64,000 nucleotides of DNA from Akebia trifoliata (Eukaryota; Streptophyta; Magnoliopsida; Ranunculales; Lardizabalaceae): positions 18,648,967 through 18,712,966 of the forward strand of contig CM030706.1 of NCBI GenBank assembly GCA_017979445.1, written 5' to 3'. The position numbers were made by a program, and so were the translations under genes. This document shows, in pieces, positions 1 through 12,446 of the stretch. Each line of letters starts with the position of its first letter. Position 1 is the stretch's first letter. The notes beneath the pieces are model-generated. The model was given only the letters and a program-made list of their open reading frames with translations. It was not told the origin of the DNA and did no database searches.

Positions 1-2302
1 GATATGGTAAATAACACAGTTGGATGTATTCGTGATGAGGATAATGCTCAAGATCATATAAGAGCTAGTACGCCTGCATATGTGGATGAAGTTAATGACG
101 AAGAAGATATTTAAGTTCATGATGATTCACCAGAGGATATTCAATATAAGAAATTGATGGAGGATTTGATGCAACCTTTATATCCATCTTGTCGAATTGA
201 GAATACAAAATTATCCGTGATAATTGATTTGCTGAGCATGAAAGCTAGACATCAATGGTCTAATAAATTTTTCTCAAAGTTGTTATAATTAATTAAAAAT
301 ATTTTGCCCGATGAGAACACTTTGTCAGATAATACTTTCACTACTAAGAAGACGGTCAAATCTGTGTGTATGAAGTCCAAGATTATCCATGCATGTTGTA
401 ACGATTGCATAATATACTGGAAAAAACATGAAAATAAGGATAGCTTTCCTACGTGTGGTGAAAGTATGTGGAAATTGATAAACGATTTGAAGTTGAGAAG
501 TTCATGTTTACTGTAAAAAAAGTTAAGATACTTTTCATTAACACCAAGACTTCAAGGAATGTACAGTATACCACAAATTGCAAAAAATATGATATAGCAA
601 GAAGATGTGGGTTCAATACCGAATGAATTAAGTATGCATCATCCAAGGGATTCATCCTGTTGGAATAAGTAAATCGTAAGTAGGACACATTTGTTACTGA
701 AGTACGTAATGTTCAATTAGGACTTACAACAGATGGATTCAATCCTTTTGAGAACAATAACAATTATTATAGTTGTTGAGCTGTTATGATTGTCCTGTAA
801 AATCTTCCTCTATCCCTATGCATAAGAAAAGAGTTTACAATATTAACATTATTAATTCTTGGAAAAAAATATCCTGGGTATGATATTGACATTTACTTAT
901 AGCCATTGGTTGCAAAATTGAAGTAATTGTGGTCTAGTGGAATAATAATATACGACTTTCATAAAAAGAATAATTTAATAATTAAAGCAATTTTTTCATG
1001 GGCAATACATGATTTTTTCATGTATGGTCATTTTTCAGGCTGTAGGACTATAAGAAAGTATGGTTGTTCTGTTTGTAGCGAAGAGATAAAGGCATTGAAA
1101 ATGGTTTGCTTACATGGGACATAAAAGATTTATAACAAATTCAAGACATTTTCAAAAGTCAAAAATCATAATTTAATGAAAATGAAGAACATAGAAAACG
1201 TCATTGACGTTTGAGTGATTTTGAGGTATTAAGAAATATGAAAAATATCCAAAAATTTTTTGGAAAAGTGTGATGCAATAAGTAGAAAGGGATTGTAGAT
1301 GAAAATGAATTATCTGCATGGTCTAAGAGATTTATCTTTTTTATGTATCATATTGGAATGTGCATTATAATTTTTTTAAATATTAATGATTTATACTATA
1401 TAATGATGATTGTAACTAACATATATTATTTCATTCCCATAGGATATACCTATTCGTCATAATTTGAATGTAACGCACATGGAGAAAAATGTGATAGAAA
1501 ACCTCTTTGCAACAATTATGAGCATGAAGGATAAGACTAAGGATGGTCTTCAAGCTTATCAAGATCTAAAGGATATGAGAAAAAGAAAAAATTTATGATC
1601 AATAGAAAAGAATGGCAAATTGACATAACCGGAAACTCCTTACGTACTATTTCGACAGGAAAAGAGTTAATTTGTAAGACTTTGTATAATTTGAAGGTTC
1701 CCATAGGGTGTAGTGCAAAATGGAAACATAACGAGAACTTAGAGAATAACAAGCTAAAAAATTTACAGTTTCATGATTATCACATTCTCATGCAACAACT
1801 ATTACCAGTGTTGTTGATATATGAATTCAAGACACATAAAACTTTACGCGTTGTTATTCGATAGTTATTGGGATTTTTTAATGTCTTTTATTTGAAGGAG
1901 ATCATCCGTGAAGAACTTTCAAATATGAAATAACACATTTTGGAAATGTGTTCAAAAAGTATATTTCGTCGTCTTTTTTTGTTTCTATGACACACCTTGT
2001 TATGCATTTGGCAGAGAAAGTCCAAGTTTATAGACCTATTAGATATCGATGGATGTATCCCTTTGAAAGGTAAGGAAAAAAGTTGTATATTATGTATCTC
2101 TTTCTATATTGTATTGATAAGTTTAACGTCAAGATCTAATATTCGACGACACATGCATATCAGTATGATGAAAACGTACTAAATCATACATACTTAGAGG
2201 GATCTATTACTGAGTGTTTCCTCATGGACAAGGCAATGATGTACATCATGAATTATATGCCTAATGATAGAAAAGATTGCCATAAGCAAGCATGTGAGAT
2301 AG
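1..2302 (+). pseudogene. CACTA (En/Spm-like) TNP2-type transposase remnant, first part
   Basis: In shifting frames the + strand reads as a plant TNP2-like transposase. A cysteine/histidine block HACCNDCIIYWKKHEN followed by CGESMWK lies near 380-470. A stretch like the TNP2 core (IAKNMIW, NVQLGLTTDGFNPF, ILGKKYPGYDIDIYL) runs at about 560-900. RHNLNVTHMEKNVIENL and a KMKDKTKD-like segment lie at 1455-1540, NLKVPIG and HDYHILMQQLLPV at 1690-1810, and RYRWMYPFER at about 2040. CACTA transposases cut and paste DNA at CACTA-type ends in the nucleus. This copy has many stops and frameshifts and is certainly dead. The reading frame stops where an LTR starts at 2303 and seems to resume after 6255. 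The left end lies outside the window. The family assignment rests on the motif order, from memory of the family. Confidence 0.85.
1360..1442 (+). other. Candidate intron in the TNP2-like pseudogene
   Basis: Coding similarity stops at ...SYWN just before a GTGCAT at 1360. It resumes with DIPIRHNLN just after a pyrimidine-rich TTTCATTCCCATAG ending at 1442. A CTAAC branch-like motif lies about 25 nt before the acceptor. The 83-nt length suits a plant intron. It sits between the two TNP2 core blocks, so the remnant came from a DNA element rather than a processed transcript. This is inferred from sequence only. Confidence 0.45.
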
Positions 2303-5300
2303 TGTAGACACCCCATTTTTGTATCCGCCTGACTTGACGATCCGTCACCTGGTTGCTGTGGATTCCTAACGATGAGGACAAAAAACTCGAAAGCTTGAGA
2401 GAAGTATCCTTCTAATTCCCCCCGTCTTCTGATTTTATTCTATTATTTCTCCTTGCCACGCAACATAGAATCACGCACGCTTAGGATCACTACACTATAC
2501 ACGCAACTTAGCAAGCATGTACGCTTAGGTCCGCTACACATTTGGATAACTTAGAGACCTCGCTATGCTAAGAAAATATGACCTCGAGACTTAGAAATAA
2601 TCACTTTACGACTGAAAGAATCTTCACGCCAAAATAGACAAAAATTATTAAAATAACGAAAATATCCCTCATGAATTTCGAACCTCCAAAAAATCTCGAA
2701 AATACCTCCATTGCATTCAAAACATGATTTTGAGTCTAACGGGACCCAAATCGATGAAATTGGAGAAATTTATGAAAAATCACAAAATGACCGTAACGCC
2801 CCTCGATGTCCGACTCTTAAAAACCTTGACGCTTAGGAAAACACAATTAAAGAATTAAAAAGAATTCAATAAAAATCTCAAATAATCAAAATTAAATTAA
2901 AATTTAAAATTTAAATCAATTAAAAATTACAATTAAATAAAAAAATTTCAAATTGAAAATAACCATTAAACTAAAATTAGAATTTAATCGACAACTTAAA
3001 ATTTAAGATCAATTTGAAATTCAAATTAAAATTCGAAATTAAATCAAAAATAAATTGTAAAATCAAATTAAAGATCAATTAACCAATCCGAATCAAAATT
3101 CTATCAAAACTCAATTAAAGCCAATCAACAAATTAAAAAATCAAAATTCAAGCTTAAATTAAACTCAATCGACCAATCAATATCCAAATCAAAACATAAT
3201 TAATCAATCGAATTAAAATCTTAACTTAATCAACCAATCAAAATCGAAAAGTGAAACACAATTAATCTATCAAATTAAAATCAAACCAAAATTAAAAATT
3301 GTAACCCAAACCATCAACCAAAATTAAAAATCGAAATTTAATCAATAATGATCTACCAATGTGCCACGTGTTGTGAAGCGTGGGATCATGGTCCCATTCT
3401 TTCTAAACTTTGAAGAGATATATTCCCTCTTTGGTTCGATCAAAGAATAACCAAATAAAAGAAAGAATAAAAAAACAAATAAAATAGGATAAATAAAAAA
3501 AGGAAATGAAATAAATGAAAAAGAGAAAGAGATAAAATAAAAAATAGTAAGAGAATGCTATAAATGGGAGAGAGCTTTCTCTCTTGAGGGGAGGGGATTG
3601 AACATTTTGAAAGCCATAAAAGGGGGCTGACGTTTTGGTACAGAGAATAATAAAAAAAACAGCAAAAAGAAAGAGAGAAAAAAGAAAAAAGGACATTAAT
3701 ACTTTTATTCCCACATCTTTTGCAGCCATTAAAGGTCCTTCTTCTCACGTTTTTTGCAATCATTAATAGAGAAGACAACCAGCTCCCATCTCCATTCCAT
3801 ATCTTTTTCTTCTCAGCCTCATCTTCTTCTTTTCCTTCCTGTTCTACTCTTCTCTTATAGCAGCCAAAAACAGCTCCTATCCTTACCCAAAAACGTCTCA
3901 AACACACAGCAGCCTTCATCAGTCTCTTTCAATCACCCTTCCTCTCCAACTATTGTCTCAACACCTTCCATTACAGTTCCATTAATAACCTTCCTTCCTC
4001 ACGTTTTCAGCCCCCATTCCCTTGGTTGTTCAGTCTGTAGAACAGCCCCATTATTTCCACCATTAGCAAACCCAACCACCATTCAAAACACCCCCACCAT
4101 CACCTTCTCCAGCAGCCCCCAACCACCATTCAAAATGGCCCCATTGTCGCCTTCTTCAGCAGCCCCAACCACCGAAAAAAATAACCCATTCCAGCCCTTA
4201 AAACCGTCCAAAACCACCCCCCAATCGTTGCTCCTATCCCTGCAACGTAGCCTACATTAGCAGCAACTTTCAGCCCCTAGTTTATCACGTTTTTTCGGCC
4301 CCTCTAATACCACCATTACAGCACCTTAACCTCGCGTTACTCTTTGGTGTTGCTACACCTTAACCAGCAGCCAATCCCACATTTCCTCTCTCTCTTTCCT
4401 GAACTCGAGCTCTCTTCACAGACTCCTCTTTCTCTCCTTGACGTCCTCACATCAGTCTACTATCTTTTATCTATCTTAAAGACCAACAGCATCTACAAGG
4501 ACGCCTCTGCTCTGTCCTCGTCTCCACAAACACAGCAACATTTTTATCTCGGACTTATGTCGACCTCGTGTTGATTCAAGTTTAACCTCACGCACACTCT
4601 CGGACTCTGAAGGAACATCACGTAACTCGACTCTTGCAAGTGCAGCTATTTCGTCTTTCCATTGGGCGGCGAGCTAGTCGAGTAATTTTGAAGGGATTCC
4701 AAATAGACAAATTTTGCAAATGGGAAGTGTTTCTATTTATTTATTTATTATTATTATTTTTTTTTGTTTTCTCCTTCTCCATTGATCTTTATTTCATGTG
4801 TGGTCATTCTTCATGAGTGTTAATTTGAGTATTGGCGTGAACCAACTCATTGATTTGTGCGCGTTAGACGCTTAAGATCGATTTTTTTATAATGTGCATG
4901 TGAGTCCACTCGCTGAGTTTTTGTGCACATAGGGATTTAAAATTGATTTTTTAAAATATGCACGTGAGTTGACCCACTCTTTTTTTGTGTACATAGGGAT
5001 TTAAAATCAATTTCTTTTAATATGGGTGTGAGTCAACTCACTGAATTTTGTGCATATAGGAGGTTTAAAATCGGATTTTTTCTTCACTTGCCACGTGGGT
5101 CAATTCACTGATTTGTATGTGCATAGGAATTCAAAAATCGCTTTTTAAATAAAATTGGCACTGAGTCAACTCACTGATTTTTTTTATGTACATGGAAATT
5201 TAAAATCATTTTTTTTTAACAAAATAAGCATGAGTCAACTCATTGATTTCTATGTATATGGGAATTAATTCATCGATCAATTATTAACGTTTGCCACGTG

Positions 5301-6250
5301 TCCTTTTTTTTAAAGGAAAATTTGCATATATGTGTGAGCGGTTGATTCGCTAATTTGCTCCATGTCCCTAATATTTTGATTGTTGAAGCACCGACTTGTT
5401 GATCCACCATGTGTTCTAATTTGAAAATTTGCTTGTTCACAATTCCCATTTTTTTGCTAAGATTCATTTTTGGAATATTCTAATTTTGAAAATTTTGTCA
5501 TTTTCTAATTTGGGAAAGCCAATGTTGATAATTTTTTTATTTTGAAAAATCCTTCTTACAAATTTCTAAATTGGGACTTTCTTATTTGAAAATTTCTATT
5601 TTGGGAAGTTTATTTTTCCAAATTTCCAATTCATATTTTTATAAACTTTCAATTTAGAAAATTTCAAATTTCCAATTTAGAAACTCTTTGAATTCCCAAA
5701 TTAGAAATTTTATATTCTCAATTTTCCATTTTAGAAAACTTTTGAAAATTCTTTTTTTAGTATATTCGGAAAATCTTTGTACATGCGGGTTTGTGATTGA
5801 GATATCTTGCCACGTGAGCTTTGAAGCATGATCTAGAATTATGTATTTTCAAATATTTTCATTTTGTGCGAAATTCGAGAATCATGTGATATTTAATAAA
5901 ATATTGGCCTTGAGACTCGTTTAGCACATTCGATATAATTTGATGATGATGGTGATGATGATTGGACCATAGTCTTGACTTTAGTCTCCATCCGTTGACC
6001 GTAAGATAGTTTGGATCGTAGTAGAGACCGATCATCTCGATCAGACGGGTTTGGTGTCTAACACCTTCCGAAACCCGTAATCTGACCCTTTACCCATTTC
6101 TCTGATCTGTGGACCGACCCGATCCATTTTGGAGTTATTTTTGGTTCCTAGACCTAAACTAGGTGGCGACTCCTTATTCCCGAAAAGTCCCCAATTTACC
6201 AATCGGACCCTTATTCACAATTTGGTGGAAAAAGGGTCAAGGTGATTTCA
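2303..6250 (+). mobile_element. Giant solo LTR (~3.95 kb), Tat/Ogre-like, inserted in the CACTA remnant
   Basis: It begins TGTAGACACCCCATTTTTG, the same start as the other LTRs here. Near the end it has the shared U5 blocks GGTGTCTAACACC (6053-6065) and TGGCGACTCC (6164-6173), and it ends in CA. The flanks GATAG (2298-2302) and AATAG (6251-6255) agree at 4 of 5 positions and may be an aged target duplication. TNP2-like sequence lies on both sides, which supports an insertion. The interior is AT-rich with many AATTAAAATT runs (2840-3350). A TATA box lies at 3558-3565, then a C/T-rich transcribed-leader-like stretch, and several CCACGTG boxes. No internal retroelement genes are present, so it is a solo LTR from unequal recombination. 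The exact right end is less certain than the left. Confidence 0.65.
3558..3565 (+). promoter_or_regulatory. Putative LTR TATA box
   Basis: CTATAAAT is followed by a CT-rich stretch, as expected for a plant Pol II promoter at the U3/R border. A G-box CACGTG lies 190 bp upstream at 3365-3370. It fits the + orientation of the LTR. Confidence 0.5.
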
Positions 6251-6255
6251 AATAG

Positions 6256-6590
6256 TAATGGATGCTGTTAGTGAAAGATCCTATCCTATTAATAAAAAAT
6301 GGAAGGTTTACATTCTTGAAAATGTTTAATACCAATAAGCACATAAATGAGTACTCTACCAATTACATGAAAACATTGAGCGGGAAAAGTATGTAAAATT
6401 TGATCTTCCTATGCACTTGAACATTGTATTAAAAATCATATAACACATTCACGTTTCTATCGTATATAGGAAGTATGCTAATTATATCTAGAGCCATACA
6501 CTCGACAATCAAATTCAGAAAGGAAATTTAAGACAAAAAAAGGCAATGGATTACATTCCTTGGCTTAAACAACAATTACAAAATGAACCA
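6256..6590 (+). pseudogene. CACTA transposase remnant, second part
   Basis: After the LTR the + strand again shows protein-like but frameshifted fragments (a KWKVYILENV-like piece near 6300, MDYIPWLKQQLQ near 6550). These sit where a TNP2-like protein would continue towards its C-terminus. Stops are frequent. The link to the first part rests on position and weak motif likeness. It ends in palindromic tandem repeats, a usual companion of CACTA sub-terminal DNA. Confidence 0.4.
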
Positions 6591-6599
6591 AGTTGTCCC

Positions 6600-6795
6600 T
6601 TACCTTTTGACATTAGATCAAACTATTTTATTCAATGTGAAAATGCTCATTTTGATATTAGATCAGAAGTAATTTAGTTAATGTCAAAATACTCATTTTG
6701 ACATTAGATGAGAAGAATTTTATTCAATGTCAGAATGAGCATTTTGACATTAGATCAAAACTATTTTATTCAATATCAAATTTTAATATTAAAAT
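6600..6795 (+). repeat. 46-bp tandem repeats with palindromic monomers
   Basis: Units start at 6634, 6680, 6726 and 6772, exactly 46 bp apart, with a partial unit before them. Each holds an 11-nt inverted repeat of the form AATGTCAAAAT-nnnn-ATTTTGACATT. The second unit is perfect. The others carry one or two changes, and the last has AATAT paired with ATATT. Short repeats in both orientations are typical of the sub-terminal regions of CACTA elements, where transposase binds. That role is inferred here. Confidence 0.75.
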
Positions 6796-7299
6796 TCTAA
6801 TTCAAACTATCGAAAAGTAAGCATGTCTTAACTTGACTTTATTTATGATCAAACCATCATAACTTATGATAATGTAAAATAATTTCTAATAATTAGTAAT
6901 AAATAATGAAACACATAAGAACATAAATAAACCTGGGTTCATATGCAAATTTTAATTAAAATAATCATTTGGCTTCATAGAAAAATAAATATCATAACAA
7001 GAGAGATGAGAGAAAGAAAAAATATCTTATTTTATTGATCTTGATTTGAAACTAGCACCCTTACAATCTTGAAACTAATAATGAAATTAAATATTAATAA
7101 AACTTTAAAACTATAAAAGAATAGAAGAAGAGAGGTTGATCTGAAATTAGGGTTCGAAAATCTTCCCTAAACAAAATTACCTCCAAACCCATTCTACTTC
7201 AATACGAAGTATTTGTATCTGTTAAGATCCTGCATAAATCTTGAATAATTTTTCACCGTTACCACCGCACTGGCCAAGTTGACTAAGGAATCACGGTCT
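6796..7299. other. AT-rich stretch, nothing recognised
   Basis: About 500 bp of AT-rich DNA lie between the CACTA repeats and the next LTR start. I find no convincing reading frame, terminal repeat or RNA gene. The segment near 7030-7260 (ending ...CACCGTTACCACCGCACTGG) is less AT-rich and could be more CACTA sub-terminal sequence or gene debris. Confidence 0.3.
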
Positions 7300-8430
7300 T
7301 GTAGCGACCCCATTTTTTTGCATATGCCTAATTTGACAAATCGTCAACCGATTGCCGTGAATTCCTAATGATGATACAAAGTACTCGAAGGCTTGTGAGT
7401 ACTGCCTCTGATTCTTCCTATTTCTAGTCATTTCATCCTATTTACTCGCTATGACTTAACATAGTAATTTACGCACGCTTATGATCGCTACACTGTACAC
7501 CCGATTTAGGATGCGCATATGCTTTAGGTTCGCTACACAGTTCGATAACTTAGAAATCTTGCAATAGGAAAACACAATCTTTAGGTTCGCTACACAGTTC
7601 GATAACTTAGAGATGTCACTACGCTAGGAAACATAATCTTGATACTTATAAATAATCACGTTGGGACTGATAGAAACCTTACGCCAATATTCGTAAAAAT
7701 CTACAAAAATCACCGAAATAACGAAAATGCCCCTCATGAATTTCGGAACTATGGAAAATCTCGATATTACCACCACCGCACTCAGAATGTGATTTTGAGT
7801 TTAATGAGACTAAAATCTACGAAAACAGAGAAATTTTAGAAAAATCATAAAAATAATGAAATGCCCCTCAACATCCAAAATCGACTTAGAAACCTTGATC
7901 CTTAGGAAAACATGATAAAAAATCGAAATCAAATTGAAAGTCTAATCGAATAAAAATTAAAAATTAATCGACCACATTAAAAATTAAACTCAAATTAAAT
8001 AGCAAAATCCATTTAGAAATCCAAATCAACCAATAAAAAATTCAAATTAAAAATTATTCAACCAATTAAAATGAAAAATCAATCAACCAATAAATTCAAA
8101 TTCAAATTCCATCGAAACTCAACTGATTATTTATTCAACAAATTCAAAACTTATAATCAAACTTAATCGACCAAACCAAATTGAAATTAAATCTTAAGTG
8201 GACAATTAAAATTTGAAATCAAATGCAAAATCAAATTAAAAGTTAAATTTTGAACATCAAATTTGATGTCGGTAAAACCCAATCAAAATCTAAACAAAAT
8301 TAAATTGACCAATCACAACTCATCGACATAAGACTATCGTGGTGCGAGTAATGTGGAATCACCACCATCATTTTCCAAAAAAAAAAGCAAAAACGTGTAA
8401 GAAAGAAAAATAAATTTGTTTTTCTAAAAA
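7300..8430 (+). mobile_element. Truncated LTR, same family as the 2303 LTR
   Basis: It starts TGTAGCGACCCCATTTTT and then follows the first ~1.1 kb of the giant LTR block by block: GATTCCTAATGATG, ACTCGAAGGCTTG, ACGCACGCTTA, GTTCGATAACTTAGA, then the AT-rich AATTAAAATT stretch. A short block around TTCGCTACACAGTTCGATAA is duplicated (7527-7620). Similarity is lost near 8340-8440 before the U3/R border, so it lacks the promoter and U5. The right boundary is approximate. Confidence 0.6.
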
Positions 8431-8554
8431 AAATAGAAACTTAGTGGGCATTTGGATAGGACTCTTTGGCTACTTCTGACTCTTGCAGGGAGTTAGAAGT
8501 TGTTTAGATGCGTTTAGATGAGCAACTCCTTTGAAGAGTTACTCCGCGCAAGAG

Positions 8555-10595
8555 TGTAGACACCCCAATTTGCACGAACCCATTAGGAAAATTCATGTTT
8601 CTTCAAATTGATTTCAATTTAGGACTTAAGCCTCTCAACGGGTCCGCATTGCCACTTGGCATCATTATTCATGCACACATGCATACATGCATCATCTCAT
8701 ATTATTTTTGCATGCCCATACCTTGTTCCTAATCCAATCCAATTCTACTCACTTTCATGATCCAATCCAAATCCACATCCATTCTCCAACCTAAACCAAG
8801 TCCATATCCTAAAACCAATTTAAGCCCAAGACAAGGTCCATCTTCTAACCCAAATCCAAGTCCATTCTTTTAGCCCACTCTCAAAGCCCAAAGTCCATAA
8901 CCCAAGTTCACTCTAAGCCCAATACCAAGTCCATTCTCTCACACCCCTTCAAAAGATGACACATGTTGATATCTCATAAGCCCCCAATATCCAATGCATT
9001 ATCTAATTGGAGAGTCAACTCTTCCTTGTGAAAATTCAAGAATGCCCTTCCCAAAAAGGTTGGTCAAACCAAAAAGGTTCTTAGGTCTTTGGTAATAATT
9101 TATAAAGTTGAGAGAACTTCCAATCATACCCTCAAAAGGTGGGAATCTTCAAGTACATACATGGAGTTCTCCCATTAGTCCATTTTAAAATTATACTTCC
9201 ACCCTTGCTTTATGTGTTATTTACAAATGAACCAATGTCTACTTTTTACCTACCACTTCACCTTTACACATGTTATTCTCCTACTCACCCTCCCAAAAGT
9301 ATTTTTGTTCTCCCATTGGTCCATTTCAAAAATATACTTCCACCCTTGCTTTATGTGTTATTTACAAATGAACCAAGATCTATTTTTTACCTACCACTCT
9401 ACATTTACACGTCACTCCCTTATTCACCCTCTCAAAAGTACTTTTGTTCTCTCATCTCTATTTACCAAAAAACCAAAAATCAAAGAATGCTTTTAGGATT
9501 TCTTCACAAATGTCTTCTTTACCTTCATACAAATGAAAAATCCAAAAAGAAATAACCTAAACTTTATGTCTATTCTCTTTATTTTTAGGGTTGGACCACT
9601 TTATCCCCAAAAGTTCTCTAAAAACTCTATAAATACCATCATTTTCTATGAACAACTCATGCTCTCAAACCCCCATCTCTCAACCTAGAACTCTACCAAA
9701 ATCCCTACTCATTCTCTTATCTCCTAATTTCAACTCACTCAACCCTCAACCATCTCACTCAACTCTCAAATCTACCTCTTAAAGTTCAAGACCACTAAGG
9801 GACAAGGTGGGGTTAAGATGTAGGTTATTTGTTTAAAAGCATGCATCTTCTTCTTCTAACCCTCTACTTTATTTTCTTTTTTAGAAATCCTTTAGGATGT
9901 AATGCATACCCTCTCCCATCCCCGGTAGATTGGACTAAGGTTCGATCGAAAGGATGGGGGGTTGAAACCCTTTTTACCTTAATTTCATGCATCATATTGT
10001 ACACAATGTACACACTCACCTATGTATGACAATGATGAAGAAATGTGTCACCCTCTTGATGGGGTGAAATACTAAGTTTCTAGTCATGCATACATGCATC
10101 AAGATTGTGGCTTTAAGGAAACTCCATCATGGAGTCTCTCTAAAAACTCAAACCTACATTCATATGCATAAATTTAATGTGACTACATGGGTCATTCTTT
10201 TCCATAGAATGCCCCTAATGTCACTTTGAAATCAAGACCCTTTGAAAAGGGGACATTTCACTCTAATGCACACACCACCCTTATCATGCATTCTCATGCA
10301 TTTTAGTATTTGTTTCCTTAAATTTTTACAAAATAAAATGGCCAAGCAAGGTGACCACCTTTGGTGGAGAGGATGGGGTGCCTAACACCTTTCCCATCCT
10401 CTAACCGGACCTCCTTACCTAGATCTTAGGTAGACCTTGCCCTTTTTCAACGTATGAGAGTTACTACAATGCCATAAAAAATGATTTTTTCAAAAAATTG
10501 ATTCGGGTGCCCATTCACACCCATTTCCAAAAAAGAATGGTGGTGACTCCAAACAATGTAGCCTTGAGGTTCATTGTGAAGATTTCATGTCTACA
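8555..10595 (+). mobile_element. Solo LTR (2,041 bp) with perfect 5-bp target duplication
   Basis: It begins TGTAGACACCCCAATTTGC and ends ...TTTCATGTCTACA, giving an 8-bp terminal inverted repeat TGTAGACA/TGTCTACA. The flanking 5 bp are identical, AAGAG at 8550-8554 and AAGAG at 10596-10600, so the borders are secure. A TATA box lies at 9627-9635. The shared U5 block GGTGCCTAACACC is at 10377-10389 and the primer-site-like decamer TGGTGACTCC at 10541-10550. There are no internal genes. The LTR holds two ~140-bp direct copies of a CTCCCATTGGTCC...-like segment near 9165-9440. It is a recombination product of a Tat-type element. Confidence 0.9.
9627..9635 (+). promoter_or_regulatory. Putative LTR TATA box
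   Basis: CTATAAATA is followed by a C/T-rich leader-like stretch (ACCCCCATCTCTCAACC). Its place inside the LTR and its orientation agree with the + strand solo LTR. Confidence 0.6.
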
Positions 10596-10600
10596 AAGAG

Positions 10601-11225
10601 CATTGGTGAATTGGTCTTTGTAAAGAAGTCATGATAACCTATTTCTCAAGACCTATCTTGTGGAGAGTCAAAAGGCCTGTTTGGATTGACTTCTCTAAGT
10701 ACTTCTGGCTTTGGTAGAGAAAATAAAGGATTACTTTATCATTTGGACATTCAATACTTTGAAAGAGTAATTTTAAAAAGAGTCAAAATAGTACTTTTAT
10801 GAGAAGTACCGAAATTGGTACTTCTCAATTTTGTTTTTGTGGAGAGTAGTTTTTTCGTCAAATTTTTTCGTATGTTTCCAATTTTACCCTTAAGTAAGGG
10901 TCTGTTTGATTATGCCTGGAAAATTATAAGGATTTCAGTTTCCATGAAAAATAATAATTTCTAGTGTTTCATTGCAGATTTTTCCATGGCAATCGATTTT
11001 CCATCACCAACATAAGTCCTCAATTTGTTGGATTTTGAAATCCCCCCTTACCCCAAGGAAAATGATTTTCAATCTAACATGGACTTTTTAATAGCTCTTT
11101 TTCATTAGGTTAACCAATCACACTCTCTTCACAAACGACGACGAGTGAGAACCCTAATCTTTGTTTCTTTTTCGATTTAGCTTATTTTAGAAGTTTTGAT
11201 TCATATTTGTTGTTTTGATGCTGCA
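10601..11225. other. MITE-like debris around the solo LTR and before the Athila-like LTR
   Basis: Motifs such as GGCCTGTTTGGATTGACTTC (10675) and GGGTCTGTTTGATTATGCC (10904) look like the ends of small hAT- or Tourist-like elements. A related segment, GGGCATTTGGATAGGACTC, lies left of the solo LTR near 8448. At 10801-10826 there is a perfect 10-bp inverted repeat GAGAAGTACC...GGTACTTCTC. I cannot pair the ends into a complete MITE. The last ~100 bp (ACGACGACGAGTGAGAACCC) could be 5' gene sequence, but no coding frame follows. Confidence 0.3.
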
Positions 11226-12422
11226 TGATGAGTGTCTCGAAATACTCAAATATATGCACATTTTTTGAATATTTATTTTGATTTTTGTCCCTATTTATCC
11301 GTATTAAGGTAATAATCATGATAAGCCTCAAAACACCATGTTGCATGTTAATTAGGCTTAATTATACATAAATAAATTTATTTATTAGATAAATCTAATT
11401 ACGTGTGTTTCTTGTGCAGAAAATCAACATTTTGAAATAAAAATCTCAAGGCAAAAGCATTTGGACCCAGTTTGGAATGCCTTAATTCTTAACTCATGTT
11501 CTCTCCTCTTTTGTCTTTTTGTATAAAAAAAGTGGAGGGTACTTTTAGACTTTTCTACACACATTTTTCTCTATAAATAGAGCTTCAATTACTAGAGAAA
11601 GGGTCCCTTTTGGTTCTCTTATCCAAGACTCCTTTAATCCAAGGCTCTTAGCCTATTCTCTTATTGTTTGTATTTTTATCTTCTAGTTATTTTCTTTTGG
11701 CTAAAAGTTTTGTAAGAAGTAGAAGAAGAAGAAGAAGTTGTAAATTTCTCCATAAAATGAAGAAAAGTTCTTTCATCTCTTATCTTCCCTTTCTTGCAAT
11801 GACATTAGGCTAAGTTCCCTTCCATTGGAGAGTGGAAAAGCCTATAGCAAGTTCTTGTGTTGTTTTTAATTTCATGCCTTTCTTTTGTTTAAAATGCTTA
11901 TGATTTCTCTTTAAGATTTCTTGCACCTTTTATTCTTAATATAGATATTTTATGCTTAGATTAGATTAAGATAAAGTATACTTAAACTAGATAATTGATA
12001 GTAGGAAGTTTTCAAAGAATTCTATTTTGTTTATGTTCCCTCATTTGATTTTATTTGCAAAACTTTCCGATCTAAGGAGCTAACACCAAGCCCTTACGAT
12101 TGAGTTATAAAAAGATTAGAGACTAGAAATTGCTCATCAACATGTTCTAGGTAGATCGACCTCCAATGGTGCTTTAATTTCATAAGTTTACTTACTTTTA
12201 ATTTCATTTACTTTAGTTAATTTTCTAGCAATTTTACATCTTCTTATAAGTTTAAAATACAAAGAAAATTAGTTTAATTTCTTTTAGTTAATTTGAATTT
12301 TATCCTCTTAGCTTAACTCTATTCCTCCTTTCTCTTGGGTTCGATACCCTACTTTCCCCACAAGTAAGGTAAAAGTAAGATTAATATTAATTTCGGTGAG
12401 AAGAACAATGATAGTCTAATCA
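11226..12422 (+). mobile_element. 5' LTR of an Athila-like Ty3/gypsy element
   Basis: It runs from TGATGAGTGTCTCG to ...TAGTCTAATCA (terminal TGAT/ATCA), about 1.2 kb, and is followed after 6 nt by a primer site. A strong TATA box CTATAAATAG lies at 11571. After the primer site come a long leader and a gag of the Athila/related type, so this is the 5' LTR. No matching 3' LTR is in the window because the element breaks off near 14,530. The left border is placed by the terminal inverted bases and is less certain than the right. Confidence 0.7.
11571..11580 (+). promoter_or_regulatory. LTR TATA box
   Basis: CTATAAATAG is an excellent plant TATA box and is followed by GAGCTTCAATTAC about 30 nt before a likely start. 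It drives the Athila-like element. Confidence 0.65.
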
Positions 12423-12428
12423 GAATTT

Positions 12429-12446
12429 TGGCACCGCTACCGGGGA
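12429..12446 (+). other. Primer-binding site, tRNA-Asp-like
   Basis: TGGCACCGCTACCGGGGA lies 6 nt after the LTR end. It differs at three positions from TGGCGCCGTTGCCGGGGA, the tRNA-Asp-type site known from Athila elements. This fixes the LTR border and the element lineage. Confidence 0.8.

Noticed and set aside
3754..4260. Serine/proline-rich 168-codon frame on +
   Set aside because: It lies in the C/T-rich part of a solo LTR, has biased composition and no domain; it is better read as LTR leader sequence.
9139..9555. 138-codon hydrophobic frame in the solo LTR
   Set aside because: It covers two diverged direct repeats inside the LTR; no start context, domain or conservation in the other LTRs.
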